From positions 11,344,971-11,408,970 of the forward strand of contig NC_081333.1 of NCBI RefSeq assembly GCF_022539665.2: 64,000 nucleotides of DNA, written 5' to 3'. The notes beneath the pieces were generated by a model, which saw only the letters and a program-made list of their open reading frames with translations, was not told where the DNA came from and did not search any database. This document shows, in pieces, positions 13,513-24,800 of this stretch (positions are counted from its first letter, which is position 1; the number at the start of each line of letters is the position of its first letter). Source of the DNA: Daphnia carinata (taxonomy: Eukaryota > Arthropoda > Branchiopoda > Diplostraca > Daphniidae). Made by a program: the position numbers and the translations under genes.

Positions 13513-16500
13513 TGTTATGATGATGATTATCGTTTCCATGACCAAGCGCTATTTTTCTTTTGTACGCTCTCTCACAGATTTATTTTTAAAGAGACATTTC
13601 CTAACCAGCTTTAAAAAAGAGAGCTGAACTCGCCTTTCGAATTACACAAGAAGGGCGAAAGAAATAATCAGATTTTTTTTTTTCTTTCCAAACGGTAAAT
13701 GAATTATCAAATGAACGTCTCGCAGTGTGTGATTCATCGACATTGACGCCACCAGCAATGTGTAAATAACAGCCAATTGACCTCGTTCTAATACGGCGAA
13801 AGTGGCTGTCGCTTTGCTTTTGCAGAGATATTTGACACCTTATAGAAAGTCTGTTACTTAATTGTTGTTTGGTAAATCTACGCTTATTAACAGGCACCAC
13901 ACACACACACACAAAAAAACGACATTCCCAAAGAAAAAAAAACAGAACATGGAACGATTTGTTCGCTGTTGCGAGTGAAAGCTCTTTTTCCAGTTCACGG
14001 GCGCAATCATTTCGCTTTCGTTTCGCGTCTCTGCTCTTTTTTTTTTTTTTTTTTGCCGGCGTGTAATAACATGCAAGGCGGGGCCTAAAAAGAGCTCAAC
14101 ATTCTTTCCAAAGACACGCTTGTTTCGCTTAATATAACATACGAAATACTATGGGGTAAAGCAGCCGAGCGTAACAAGATCCACCAACATCGGTTGGACA
14201 GCTGTTGTGGCCGTTTCTCACTCATGGCTTCTCTCTTCTTCTTTTTTTTTTTTATTAGAAAAAATGAAAAAAAAAAATCTTACGAAAGTGTTCCAGAGTC
14301 ATTGGCATGCGAAACCATCAAATTTCTCGTTTTTTTCGAAGGGGAGAAAGAGCGGGGAGTTTTCTTGTGGCGTAATGGCTCGTTATGTGTAATATACCCC
14401 GACACACTACAATATACACACTAACTATGTGTGTGTGTGTGTGTATACTTCAAAAGGATGTATACACGATATGTGTGTCTAGTCCCGTTTGTTTAGGGCC
14501 AAGGTTTCAGGTTCGAATTACGCGCCACGCTAGAACTCCTCTAAAAAAAAAGGTCTTTTGAAAACTAGCTGCGATTCAGGTCGAAAATTAGAAGGAAAAA
14601 AAAGGAAGGTTTTACAAGGTGTAATCGATCCAGGCCAGCAGAACGACAAAAAAAAAATAATAATGATAAAAAGAAACAGAGCGTCTAGTCTGACGCCATA
14701 TCCGTGACGTGCAAATTGGGTATCGTCAAGGCAAATTAGTCGAAACGTAGACAAGAAACAAGACCGAGTCGTAGACGATGCGTTTTTTTTTTAACGACCG
14801 ATTGCAGTTCAAACGGTCGCGCGCGCGCGCTCAGTTGCCATGTAAAAATATTTAAAACGTTTTTCACAAAGATTCTCATTTTATTTTTTTTTTGGGGGGG
14901 GGGGGGGGGCGTTAATTTCGAATGTTTATTTGAGGTGCATATCATTGGACTCCCTTTTATTTCCCAGTGAAATTAACCCAACGACGAGTGCGCCGTCATT
15001 GGGTACGTGATGGGGATTTTCAACAAGGACGCCACCCCGTAGCAATCAAGAAAAAAAAAAAAAAGAAAAGGAAAAGGCAAAGAGAAGACGCGACGGTTTT
15101 TATGTACAGAATATATAGAAAGACGTTTTGAAATAAATATACGACCGTCTCCGATTCGGTGCGGTAATATGGTGGACCAGTCGCGGCGCCATGTTTGGTA
15201 CCGCGTTCACCGAACGAGCAAACGCGTGCAATCCAACCCCCCCGATGAAACAAACAAGCATTTTTCTATCTTCCTTTTTTTTCCCCTCTTTGGTACGTGC
15301 ATTTTTATAGGAGACGTAATTTTTATCTAGATTTAATGACTGGCTCTCATTAAAGAAAAAAAAAAATAATACTGGCAACCCCATTTCGGCAGTGGTTATT
15401 ACACAGCTGTGAGCGCTTGAGCGTTTTGTGATGAACCCTACGGTCCCGCACGGTATACGCAATGGGCGTGCGACCGTGTGCAGAAAACCAAAGATGCGTG
15501 ATGATACTTGTTGCTAGCAGGCTTATTCCACTGTTTCGTTTTTTTTGTTTTTTTTTAATGATCCATGTGGCCGATTGAATTGGCTCTCTCCCCCCTCTCT
15601 CTCTCTCTCTCTGCAGGAGCAGTAGCTATACCAAGCGGCCGCGTGAAAATAAAAAAGAAGAGCTGGTCGTTCGGGCTTTTTTTTGGGAACGATAACTCAT
15701 GATGCGGCCGCCAGTACAAGAGAGTACCGTACATTGTAATATGTACTAGTGTAGATAGTAGCAATTAAATTGTGGAGAATAAAAAGAAAAAAAGGAAGAT
15801 GGCATGAAAAACTAATTCAACTTGCTGTTGTTGGATAATTAGACATTCGGAATTTCTTTTTTCTTTCTCTTTGGTGAATCTTTTCTGATGATACCCTTTG
15901 CGTAACAAAGATCCATTTCTTTTTTTTTTTTTTTTTTTTTTTAACGAGTTGTTCTTCTGATATTTCAACTGCACGGGGGGGGGGAGGAGTTTATGCACTG
16001 TTGGAAGCGCTGGGAAAAGATTGCTGAGGAACACGAAAACTAATTTTTGTTAAAAACTCTTTGGCCTCGGAGAATCTTCTTCCGCTAATATGAAGCTTCG
16101 ACGGTCCTCACAAAATCAGAGGGAATTTTAGAAAGAAAAAAAAAAAAAAGATTTGCAAAAGAATCGAATCAGTGAGCCATAGTTGAAAATTCTGGCCACC
16201 CACACCAAACCCTTTTGACGAGATTCCCTTTCTTTGTGTGTGTGTGCCCGTCTATTGTTGAAAAAGAAGTTGAAGAGTAGACCCACAGATTGACGACCAC
16301 ACAGACACTGTTAAAAAGGACTATGTTTCTTCTTATATACGCTATCTATAGATTTTTACAAGCGTTTAGTGAGTCGTTTGTAAGGCTGCACTTATCAGCA
16401 AAACTAATGAGTTGCAACTGATGAAAAAAATAAATTTCTTCTTTTCCTGCACCCACACACACTCGCATTTCTTTGAAAAATGGTTCCAACTGGTTGCTCT

Positions 16501-19500
16501 CTTCGTCCTTCAATAAAATACTTGATAAAGGGGGGAAAACTAAATTCTTTATATCCTATTTTACTCCGTTCTCTCACATCCCCCCCCCAAAGTGGCTGCG
16601 TCCTGTCTTATGCTTCTCATTAGACAATTGAACGAAATGCAATCATTGCTGGAACAGTGCCAAAGAATTTCAATGGAAAAATAGTTTAGATTTGAAACCG
16701 TTTCAATTCAGTTGCGCATAGCACACACGCAAGGCATTGCGATAGCATTTTTAATGAAGCGTGACACAAGAAGTCAGATTTAAACAAGAAAAAAAAAACT
16801 AGAGTATATGAATGTGTTTACATGTAACGTCTACTATTAGAACTAAACACGATAGCGGAGGAGCTACTAGCGTTCTTCAAAATGATAACAACAAGATGAA
16901 CGAATGAATAAGACAAAAAAAAAAAAAACATGGAGCCACACAGACGTGCACACGCACTGAATGCGAGGGTCATCATCATCGTTCATTAAGGTCGAGTTGC
17001 TTAAAGGATCTGGGGCCGACCGAGAGTGGGGAGGAAGAAAACAAACGACGTAGCTAAACACGCAAATGTCCCAACCGGTTCGGACCTTTTTGGTCCGTGT
17101 CGAATGAGGATCTCAGACGACCTTGTCCGCCAAGAACAAAAAAAAAAAAAACATTTACGGGAAGAACAAATCAAAATTGATCGGGGCGAAGCCCCGGCCA
17201 GCGGGGATCAAAAAATATTAATTAGAATTCGATCAAGAAATATCAGAGCAAAAAAAAAAAAAAAAAAAAAAAATGTACAGTAACCAGCTGACCCCAAGTA
17301 CAAGAGGGTAAGTTCTTTTTCTTTCTATCATAGAACAGCTGGTGGCCGGACTTGTGTTTGCCGGACCCCGCAATTATTATATTAGCGCTCTCTTTCCTTC
17401 TCCAGTGAAATACGCACCGTGTGCTGTACCTGTTGATCATCGTGTTTCTTAGAAAAGGAGGGTTCTTTCTTTCTTTCTTTTTTTTTCGAGTCTAATTTCA
17501 TTTGAAAGAAGAGACGAAACTAATCAGCAAGACACGCGCTCTTGCTACGTTATCTACCTGTACGATCCTATAGGCTCTATAGAAACGTATCTAATTGTGC
17601 CATCGAATCTTATATCTATAAAAACGGCTCAAATTTTTCTTCGGCGAATCACTTCTGTCCTTGTTGATGTCTCTGATTTTTTTTTTTTTTAAAGAAAAAC
17701 AACGGGGTTCCTTTTTTTTTATGTCTCTGAAACAAAACAGAGGCGACATAGTGTTTCTCTTTCTTGTGGGGGGGATTTGGTGCTTTTACTACCTGGTACC
17801 TCCCTTTCTAGGATTTTAACAGAGGGGGCCAGTTTGAAGAGGGGGGAAAGCGTATCAATAACTTACGATACTGTCGACTGAGGGTTATAATACTTAAAAG
17901 AAAAAAACGAGAGACCCAGACAGAAAAATGACCCGAGATAGTAAGAAAAGAAAAATACATTGGACACATTTAGAAAGAGAAATTAGTGATTACAATCTTT
18001 TTAAAGGATATCTTTTTTTCTTTCTTGTCTCATTATTTTCTACTCCTCCGCTTTATTTTTGAAAAGCTGCTATGTTTGAACGTCTCATCAAAATAGAAGA
18101 GGCAAATTGAAACGAGACGAAGAAAAATCACACGAAACCGTAACCGCTGGTGTTTTATACATTTCCCTTCTATTTTGTTTTTTTCTATTCTTCGGGAGTC
18201 TTTAACTGTCATGAGACATGACTGAGAATCGGGAGGGGGGTATAGCTCAGCTGGCCAAAAGAAAAGATCAAGGCCGTCCGCACTGAGTAATCGGCCCCCA
18301 ACGGATGACAGATGGGCCATCCTCTTCGTGATGAAAACAGAGAAAATGATCAACAATCCCTTCTATAGATGTACACGTTAGAGAACGAGTTGTGGCTCCA
18401 GCGTCCATTTACATCGCACCACCCCCCAAAGGTCTTCTCCTCTTCCCAAACATTATCGAAAGACGCACACACGTCCAAAACAATAATCACACACACACAC
18501 ACACAAAAAAATTGAAGTAACAACATCGGATGCGATAAGTGTGTGCCTCTTTTTTTTTTACGGGGCAGATTGCACGTGCGGCTCGATATATCCTCCCCCT
18601 TCGTCACGGAAGGGAGTATAAAAGCGTATACACACACACACACGATTGTGCTATTATCTATCCCCTCGTTGAATGACTTAAACATGAGACTCTACGGTGA
18701 TGACCACCAATGAAAGAAGTTTTCGAGAGGAATAATCAAAGCAGGCACGAGCGGATATATTCGGAAGGGTGTGCGGCCCCCATGTTGCGAATAGGACCCT
18801 GGGAAATGTAGATTACAAGGATGGAGTGTTTTGGGTTAGCAGGAGACCCAGAGGAGATAAAAGAAGAAGCTTGAAAAACAAAACAAAATACGAGGTTCTG
18901 CGCGTAAGAGAGAGGCAGAAAAAGAGAAGCCAACTGACACACCGGATATGATGGATGGAAGTGGAAGCCCCCCCCCCCCTTGTTTTTCTTTCTCGACTTC
19001 GTTAAGGTGCAAAAATGAGGAAGAACTTGGATGCTGTGTAAGGCATCCCAGTTGCTTTTCCAGGTACACGTGAAACGTAACGTCGATGATATTTTCGATT
19101 CATAACTTCAGGTAGTCTTTGATAAACAACGTTGTGTTTCGCATTACTACCCACCCCTCTCATCCATCCATATGCCACGGCCATTTTTCTTATGCAACGG
19201 GCTACTGTAAAGAGGGATTTTGTTTTTTAAGGACACACTGAACGTGTACGTTATGCAAAATGTATTTTTTTTTTCCTTTTTAGTTATTCAGAGAAGATTT
19301 TCCTGTAAAAAAAAATCCCAAGAAGAAAGATGGCGGGACGAGCTATTTTCAATAGAAAAAAAAAAGCGAAAAACCCCATTAAGAAAGTTCTTAACTGCTG
19401 CCGGCTTTCCAGGACGTAGAACACCGACAATCGCACAGCAGTCTACATGTACGGATGACTGGAAAAGAACGATAGAGCTGGGACATTGAAGGCTCCTTCT

Positions 19501-21528
19501 TTTCATCTACCTGGGATTTCATTTCATTTTTCTTCTCGAATGAAAAAAGAAAGAAGAAATCTCTCCCTTGAAATACAAGGTCTTCAGGCAAAAAAAAAAA
19601 CAAAAAACGAGAGGGGGGTTTTGAACTTCGAAAATGGAAGGAGAAGCCTCACACGATTGGGAGGTTCATCAACTCTCGTGTACCACACTAGACTTCTTCG
19701 TTTCTCAACTTACACGTGTACGTAACGAGATGTGCGTGGAAATGTTTTCGTTTTTTTTTTTTAATTTTCAACGTCTATACTTTGTTGGTATCGATTAAAT
19801 AATTGCCTATCGATCGGCAACAGCAGCCGTGGCTCGCACGAGTGTCTGATCGTGATGGCTCTTTATTACACGTTACAATCCCGCGTGTGCGTGATGGAAA
19901 CTGCTCAAAGCCCCTCGTAGGTTCACATGATCCAAGGTAACACGTAATTTCAGAGTTAAAAAAAAAGAAAAAGTCACACACAAGAGAGGAAAAATATAAA
20001 AGACAAAGTGTGTGTGTGTGCAGGATATGGAACGAAACACACATACAAAATTGATTGCAAGGCCATACGTATTTTTTTTTCCAGTGCTGTGGCCAAAAAA
20101 AAAACGAGTATAACACCTCGCGTAAGATAATAATAACAAACTCATTTCCTCACCACACGTTTTTTTTTTTTTTAATATTCCCTGTCGGTTGTGTTTTTTT
20201 TTTTTTCCCGCGCTATGCAACAAGAAAAAAGATTTGTGTATTATGTTTTATTCCCTTCTTCCAAACCACCGAACAAAATTCTTTTTCTCTCTCACAGCTT
20301 GAAAAGTGCCACCCTATCAAACCACCTCGGCGCTTTATGAAGTTCAAGAACACCTTCACCCTCCACCACCCTATCTCTGTATAGCTAGTAGTAGTAGTAG
20401 TATATCCCAAAAATATAAAAATAAAAAATTATACGTGTATGTAAAGTAATATTTATAAAGAAAAAAGGGAGATAAAAAAGAAAAAGAAAACAGAAAAAAA
20501 AAAGAAAAAAAGATAAAACGAAAAAGGGAATAGCAAAAGCCTATGGGTTCTGATGAACACCTTTTTTTTTTCGGAGAAAAAAAAAAAAAAAAGAAGAAAG
20601 AGGACGGGAGAGATATAGAAAAAACCCGGCATGGGGTTGCCTTTTAATAAACCATCGAGCGGTTGTTGGGAGCTTCTACGTTCTCAGTCTCGTCCAACCT
20701 TTTTGTTTTCTCAGTTCTCTTCGCCTTTTGCTATAGACTTTTGAAAATAAGACTGGAGAAAAGTGTCTAAAATTCTACCATTTTTTGTTTGTGGGATCTT
20801 CAATAGTGTCACCCCCGTTTGATCACAATTCAACTGGACCCTTGCAACGGTACCGACTGGAAATCACCTTTTGTTTGTTTTTTTTTTTGGTAAGTCTTTC
20901 TTTTTCTCTTTCCTACTTCATTTCTGTTTTGTGGGTCGATAGTTGCGTATACAGCCATGACTGTACAGAAAAAAAAAAAATGGGGTTCGTCGTTCGTGCG
21001 TGACACCTGACTCTATATCTATATGGATTGTGTACAATTCACCAGCGTTAGCCATTCTAAATTGTTAAGTCACTCGGCGGGGTCAAAACAGAAGAAAAAA
21101 AACAAAAAACAGAAAGGCTAGTACAAGCGCACCGAACTTTTTTTTTGTGTGTGTGTTCAATATTTGATTTTTTTTGGAAAGACACACAATTCAACAAGGC
21201 GGTCGTCAACACCCAAAAACAATGACAAGAGTTTAGCCCCGATTCTCACAAGCCACACGAAAAAAAAAACGATTGTTTGCCCAGCCTCGCTTCGGAAGTT
21301 ATAGGCCACTTTTAGCGTTGTTGAAAAACGATTTTTAAATATTAGAAAACCCACGTTCAAAGGTTGGGTTTTTGTATATCAAATGTTGGTTTTTCTTACC
21401 TTGTCCAAGCAGAGGGCACGGCACTGGGCGATGCGGATCGGCGATCCCAAGTCTTGCGGCGCCGCATCGGCCAACAAACAGCAGGCGGCCACCATCACGA
21501 ACGAAATAAACACGATCGAATTCTGCAT
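5960..21528 (-). CDS. Anosmin-1-like Cys-rich / fibronectin-III single-pass membrane protein
   Basis: Five exons, all joined in phase 0: 21528-21400, 13412-13356, 11843-11769, 10016-9792 and 6919-5960 (481 residues). Residues 1-23 form a signal peptide. The cysteine cluster (about 36-103) contains C-x3-C and then C-x5-C-x2-C-x3-C, the spacing found in the N-terminal box of anosmin-1 (KAL1). It ends with a C-x3-C pair followed by two aromatic residues. Residues about 105-200 resemble a fibronectin-III domain, including an RWRQIIQTAEER segment placed like the HWQTVAQTTDER of anosmin FN3-1. A second FN3-like unit lies at about 245-345 and has W-P, DYLVTWEV and DTVYHIQV strands. A Ser/Gly-rich stalk leads to one membrane helix (about 384-407), followed by RRHRR and a 70-residue His/Ser/Pro-rich tail. 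Unlike vertebrate anosmin-1 there is no WAP domain; exon 4 runs directly from cysteine box to FN3. I start exon 4 at 10016, not at the nearer AG (9999), because this adds a PGC-x2-QAC match. The family call is inference. A matrix or adhesion role is likely. Introns are 1.5-8 kb. Confidence 0.62.
6920..9791 (-). other. Intron 4 of the anosmin-like gene
   Basis: The borders are a clean donor (CAG|GTAAAA) at 9791 and an acceptor at 6920. The interior holds A/T homopolymers and no in-phase exon that I can see. A 29-codon ATG frame at about 9280 follows a tract ending in CAG, but nothing supports it. Confidence 0.6.
13482..13511. repeat. GA dinucleotide microsatellite
   Basis: About fifteen GA units lie roughly 70 bases upstream (in minus-strand terms) of the exon 13412-13356 of the anosmin-like gene. 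The tract reads CT on the transcribed strand and sits outside the immediate acceptor tract. Confidence 0.9.
14894..14909. repeat. G homopolymer (16 bases)
   Basis: An uninterrupted run of sixteen G, directly preceded by a T run. Comparable C or G runs occur near 22664, 33520, 33602 and 36324-36340. Runs this long are prone to both slippage and assembly error. Confidence 0.9.
20386..20401. repeat. TAG trinucleotide repeat
   Basis: Five TAG units in the 8-kb intron. A simple repeat with no visible function. Confidence 0.85.
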
Positions 21529-21775
21529 CTTCTTAGCGGCAAAATGACGGGCTGTTTCAGAGCGAATGACGAAGATAAACACTCGACCGACTCGTCCTAG
21601 GTGATGAATGCGAGATGAGACGGATCGTCGAAATGTAAAGTCGATATCCAGGCAGTTTTTGTTCCAAAATAAAAAAAGGGACCAGGGCACAAGAACAGAA
21701 ACGAGAGGAGAAAAAAGATCGCGGTTTGATGTTTTTTTTTTTTTTTTTTACAAAAAAAAAATTGGAGAACGCGCA

Positions 21776-21810
21776 CGACTTTGCTCGACCAAGTCAGCTA
21801 CTTGACTGAG
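21776..21810 (-). promoter_or_regulatory. Inr + DPE core promoter of the anosmin-like gene
   Basis: On the minus strand CTCAGTCA places an arthropod initiator (TCAGTY) with A+1 at 21807. Exactly at +28 to +32 (21780-21776) the sequence is AGTCG, a full match to the downstream promoter element RGWYV at its obligatory spacing. I saw no TATA box at -30. The inferred 5' UTR is about 279 bases and unspliced up to the ATG at 21528. The spacing match is seen directly; use in vivo is inference. Confidence 0.6.
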
Positions 21811-24800
21811 CTCTGCTGGGCAACGGAGCCGGAGTTTTCATGGCGGAGGAGAAAGGGACCGCCCCCAACCGAGCCATTTCTCCTTCAGGGTCCCACTCTT
21901 TTTTTTTTTTTTTTTTAACTCGAAGCCCTTTGCCACCGTATTTTTTTTTTTTTTTTTCTTGCCGACTAAACAACAGCCCCCGCTTCCATTCCGCCTTGTT
22001 TTCGTCATTTTCCTCCGCTTTTTTTTTTTTTTTTTTTTTTTTTTCGTTACGATATCAGACTACACTCTGATGGCACCAGCGCAAAAGTAACTGAATCCAC
22101 TGCCGCTACGGATGAAGACAAAAAAAAAAAAAAACTGATCCTTATGTTGTTGTTTTTTCTTTCTTCTTCTTCTTTTTTCCTGTTTGTTAGACAGGGATAA
22201 ATCCGAAAATGAGGTCTTCTGGAGGTTTCTTGTTTGTTACCATCGGTGGGACTATGGAAGAATGAGAGTATTATGTCTTACAAGGCCGTCTGTGATTGGC
22301 AAACGAAGCGGTAAAAATCGCACGATGTACGAGTAGGTAGTCATTCTTCGTCGAAAACGACAAGTAAATTATCTCATCTCGTTGGATCATCGGCTCATTG
22401 GCCAAGCAGAATGCGCAAAGTAGACTTTTGAGCTGCGAGTAGGTCTATTGTGCGTCGAAGAGATTTTGGCCGAAATGAGACAGTGCGATAATAGACGGAC
22501 CGATTTATTTATTTTTTTTTTTCAGCTTTTTTTGATGTAAGAAAAATAAAGGACAATAGATGAAGGGGAAGAGAGAGAGTACACGAACAACAAAGGGATA
22601 TAGTTCTCTTCTTGGCCGTCGTTTTCTTACCTCCCTCTGTATATATACATATACCTGCATTCCCCCCCCCCCCCCCTTCTGATCGGGATCTTCTTGCTGA
22701 TGGCCTTCCCTGCCGTTTCTCGCCCTACAACTCTCTGCACCGACTCTCTCTCTTCTTTAAAACATTTATTTTTTTTTTTTTCGCTCTTCTTTCCCATTTG
22801 CGTCCAATGGTCAATAGCGCCAGCCGGTCAACGACAACCACTCAGACTATCTTTTTTTTGTGTGTGTGTCCGAGGGTAGCTACCTTAAAAAAAAAAGTCC
22901 TTTCAAGTAAAAAACTGAAATTGGTTAAACCGAAAGAAATGAAGGTGTTTGAAGCAAACCGTGCATAAAAAGGTAGACACAGGTAACAAGAGTACGGAGC
23001 CAGTAGAAACGCGCGCGCCCACACAGACACACCGGCGGAACGGTCCCTACCCGCCCACACTGCAATTACAGATAGAAAGCAAAGCAAAATAAAATAAAAA
23101 TGAAATAAAAATAAAAGGCAAGATGGACTGTAGTGGTGATCAAACAGATGGTGTCGGGAGCATCAGGTTAGGACAGAAAAAGGGCCGCGCAAACGTCTGT
23201 CAGCTACAGTGTCCGTCTGTTTCTGTCTTGGATAATTATACCTGGAAGATGGAGGAACAAAAAAAAAAAAAAGAAAAAAAGACCAGTTTTGATCCGCCAA
23301 ATCTTCTGTGGGCAACAGCAGTTCACATCGAAGACAGTCTCCAAAGATGCAGAGGTGCAATAAAAATTAAAAGCCATCGGAGACATGTCGGTCGCGACAG
23401 CCGGCCGACACGCGCTCAATTGTCTTTTAACCTGGCCCTATTTTTATTTTTTTTTTGGCCGCCCGTCTCCGACGATTGCTTTATAAAAGTACTTGATGTC
23501 GAGACATCACGACGTTGTTTTCTATATTATGATGACAGCCCCGCGGTCGCCTTGAAAAAAAAAATATTTCGCTTGATTTTTTTTTAAAAAGACGAAGTGA
23601 AATCAAAGTATAGAGACGTTGTATATACCAAATAAACGCTTTTATTTGATGTTGAATCGCGACTGGCTAGCCAGTTGGAGGGCGTCGATGGCACGAAATG
23701 ATTGACAATTTTTTAAAAGGCCTAAAAAAGTATATATAAAACTAGTTTTAAGAATTCGATTCTTTGATCTCTTCTTGTAATAAAATGCTGCGCGCGTGGA
23801 CATCAGCGAGATACACAATATCGCCCAGACTTTTGAAACCGACCCTTTACCTTCCTTCTTGATTTTTTTTTTTTTTCTTTTCGAAAAAATAAAAATAGAA
23901 GATCGGGCATTTATTTATTCCAAAATGGGAAACAAAGTCGATTGAAATTAATGACCTCTCTCAATTCGTTTTCCCTCCCCAACCATTTCCTATTTCTTGT
24001 CTTTAACTGCGGAGAATCGAGATATTGCCCAGGCTGAGGGAGGGCACGAAAAGGCCGGCCAACATCAAAACTAGGAAAAAAGAGGGATAGAAACTAAAGA
24101 AAAAAAACTCAAGAGGGTAGTTTTTTTTTTTTTCTTTTTCTAATGAATAAAAACCCCAGCGGCATCGTCAAATCAACAAGAAAAAGCCAGCAAAGCACAA
24201 ACGACTAACAAGCTCTTTTCTTTTTTTTTTTCAACCGGTGGAATTATAACAAGCCGCTAAAGAGTTAGCTGTTGTGTAATGAAGGCAAACAAACATAAGA
24301 AATCGAATGCTGTTGTAAAAAAAAAAAAAAAAAAAATATCGGGGTGGGCGAGAGAGAGAGAGAGAGGAAACGGCCGGAACGCTCCGGAATTCCACTAACG
24401 TCTTTAAAACTTTGCGAAAGGAAAAAAAAAAAACAAAAAAACATGTAAGAATGATGACGCCGTCGATTTACATGCACTCAATAAAAAGTTAAGTGCATTT
24501 TTTTTCGAGGGGATTTCCTTCGACTCGTTTGCAAAACGTAATAAAAAGCTAGTATTCAACGGAGGGGCGCAAGAATGTTTTCATTTTATGATCTCGTTTT
24601 CTTCTTCCGACGAAAGGAAAAATTGCGTTTGGGTGTTCTCCGTTTCTTTAGGGGTTGCTTCTTCTGGGGGAGACTATACTACAAGCTCTAGTTATATCAG
24701 GCCATATCCTTCAAGTAAAAGAAAAAAAAAGAAAAAAAGCGGGGTCCCAAGAGCTGGTGGTTCATTCCGGAGCAGTACGAATGCTATAAGCACGAAACCC

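Larger units (their letters stand above)
13413..21399 (-). other. Large (8-kb) first coding intron of the anosmin-like gene
   Basis: This is the longest intron in the window. It splits the signal-peptide exon from the cysteine-box exons, with donor GTAAGA next to 21400 and acceptor TTGCAG before 13412. It is dense in poly(A)/poly(T), CA/GT and GA microsatellites, with a 16-base G run at 14894-14909. I found no additional coding exon. A long first intron often carries enhancers, but nothing in the sequence proves that here. Confidence 0.6.
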
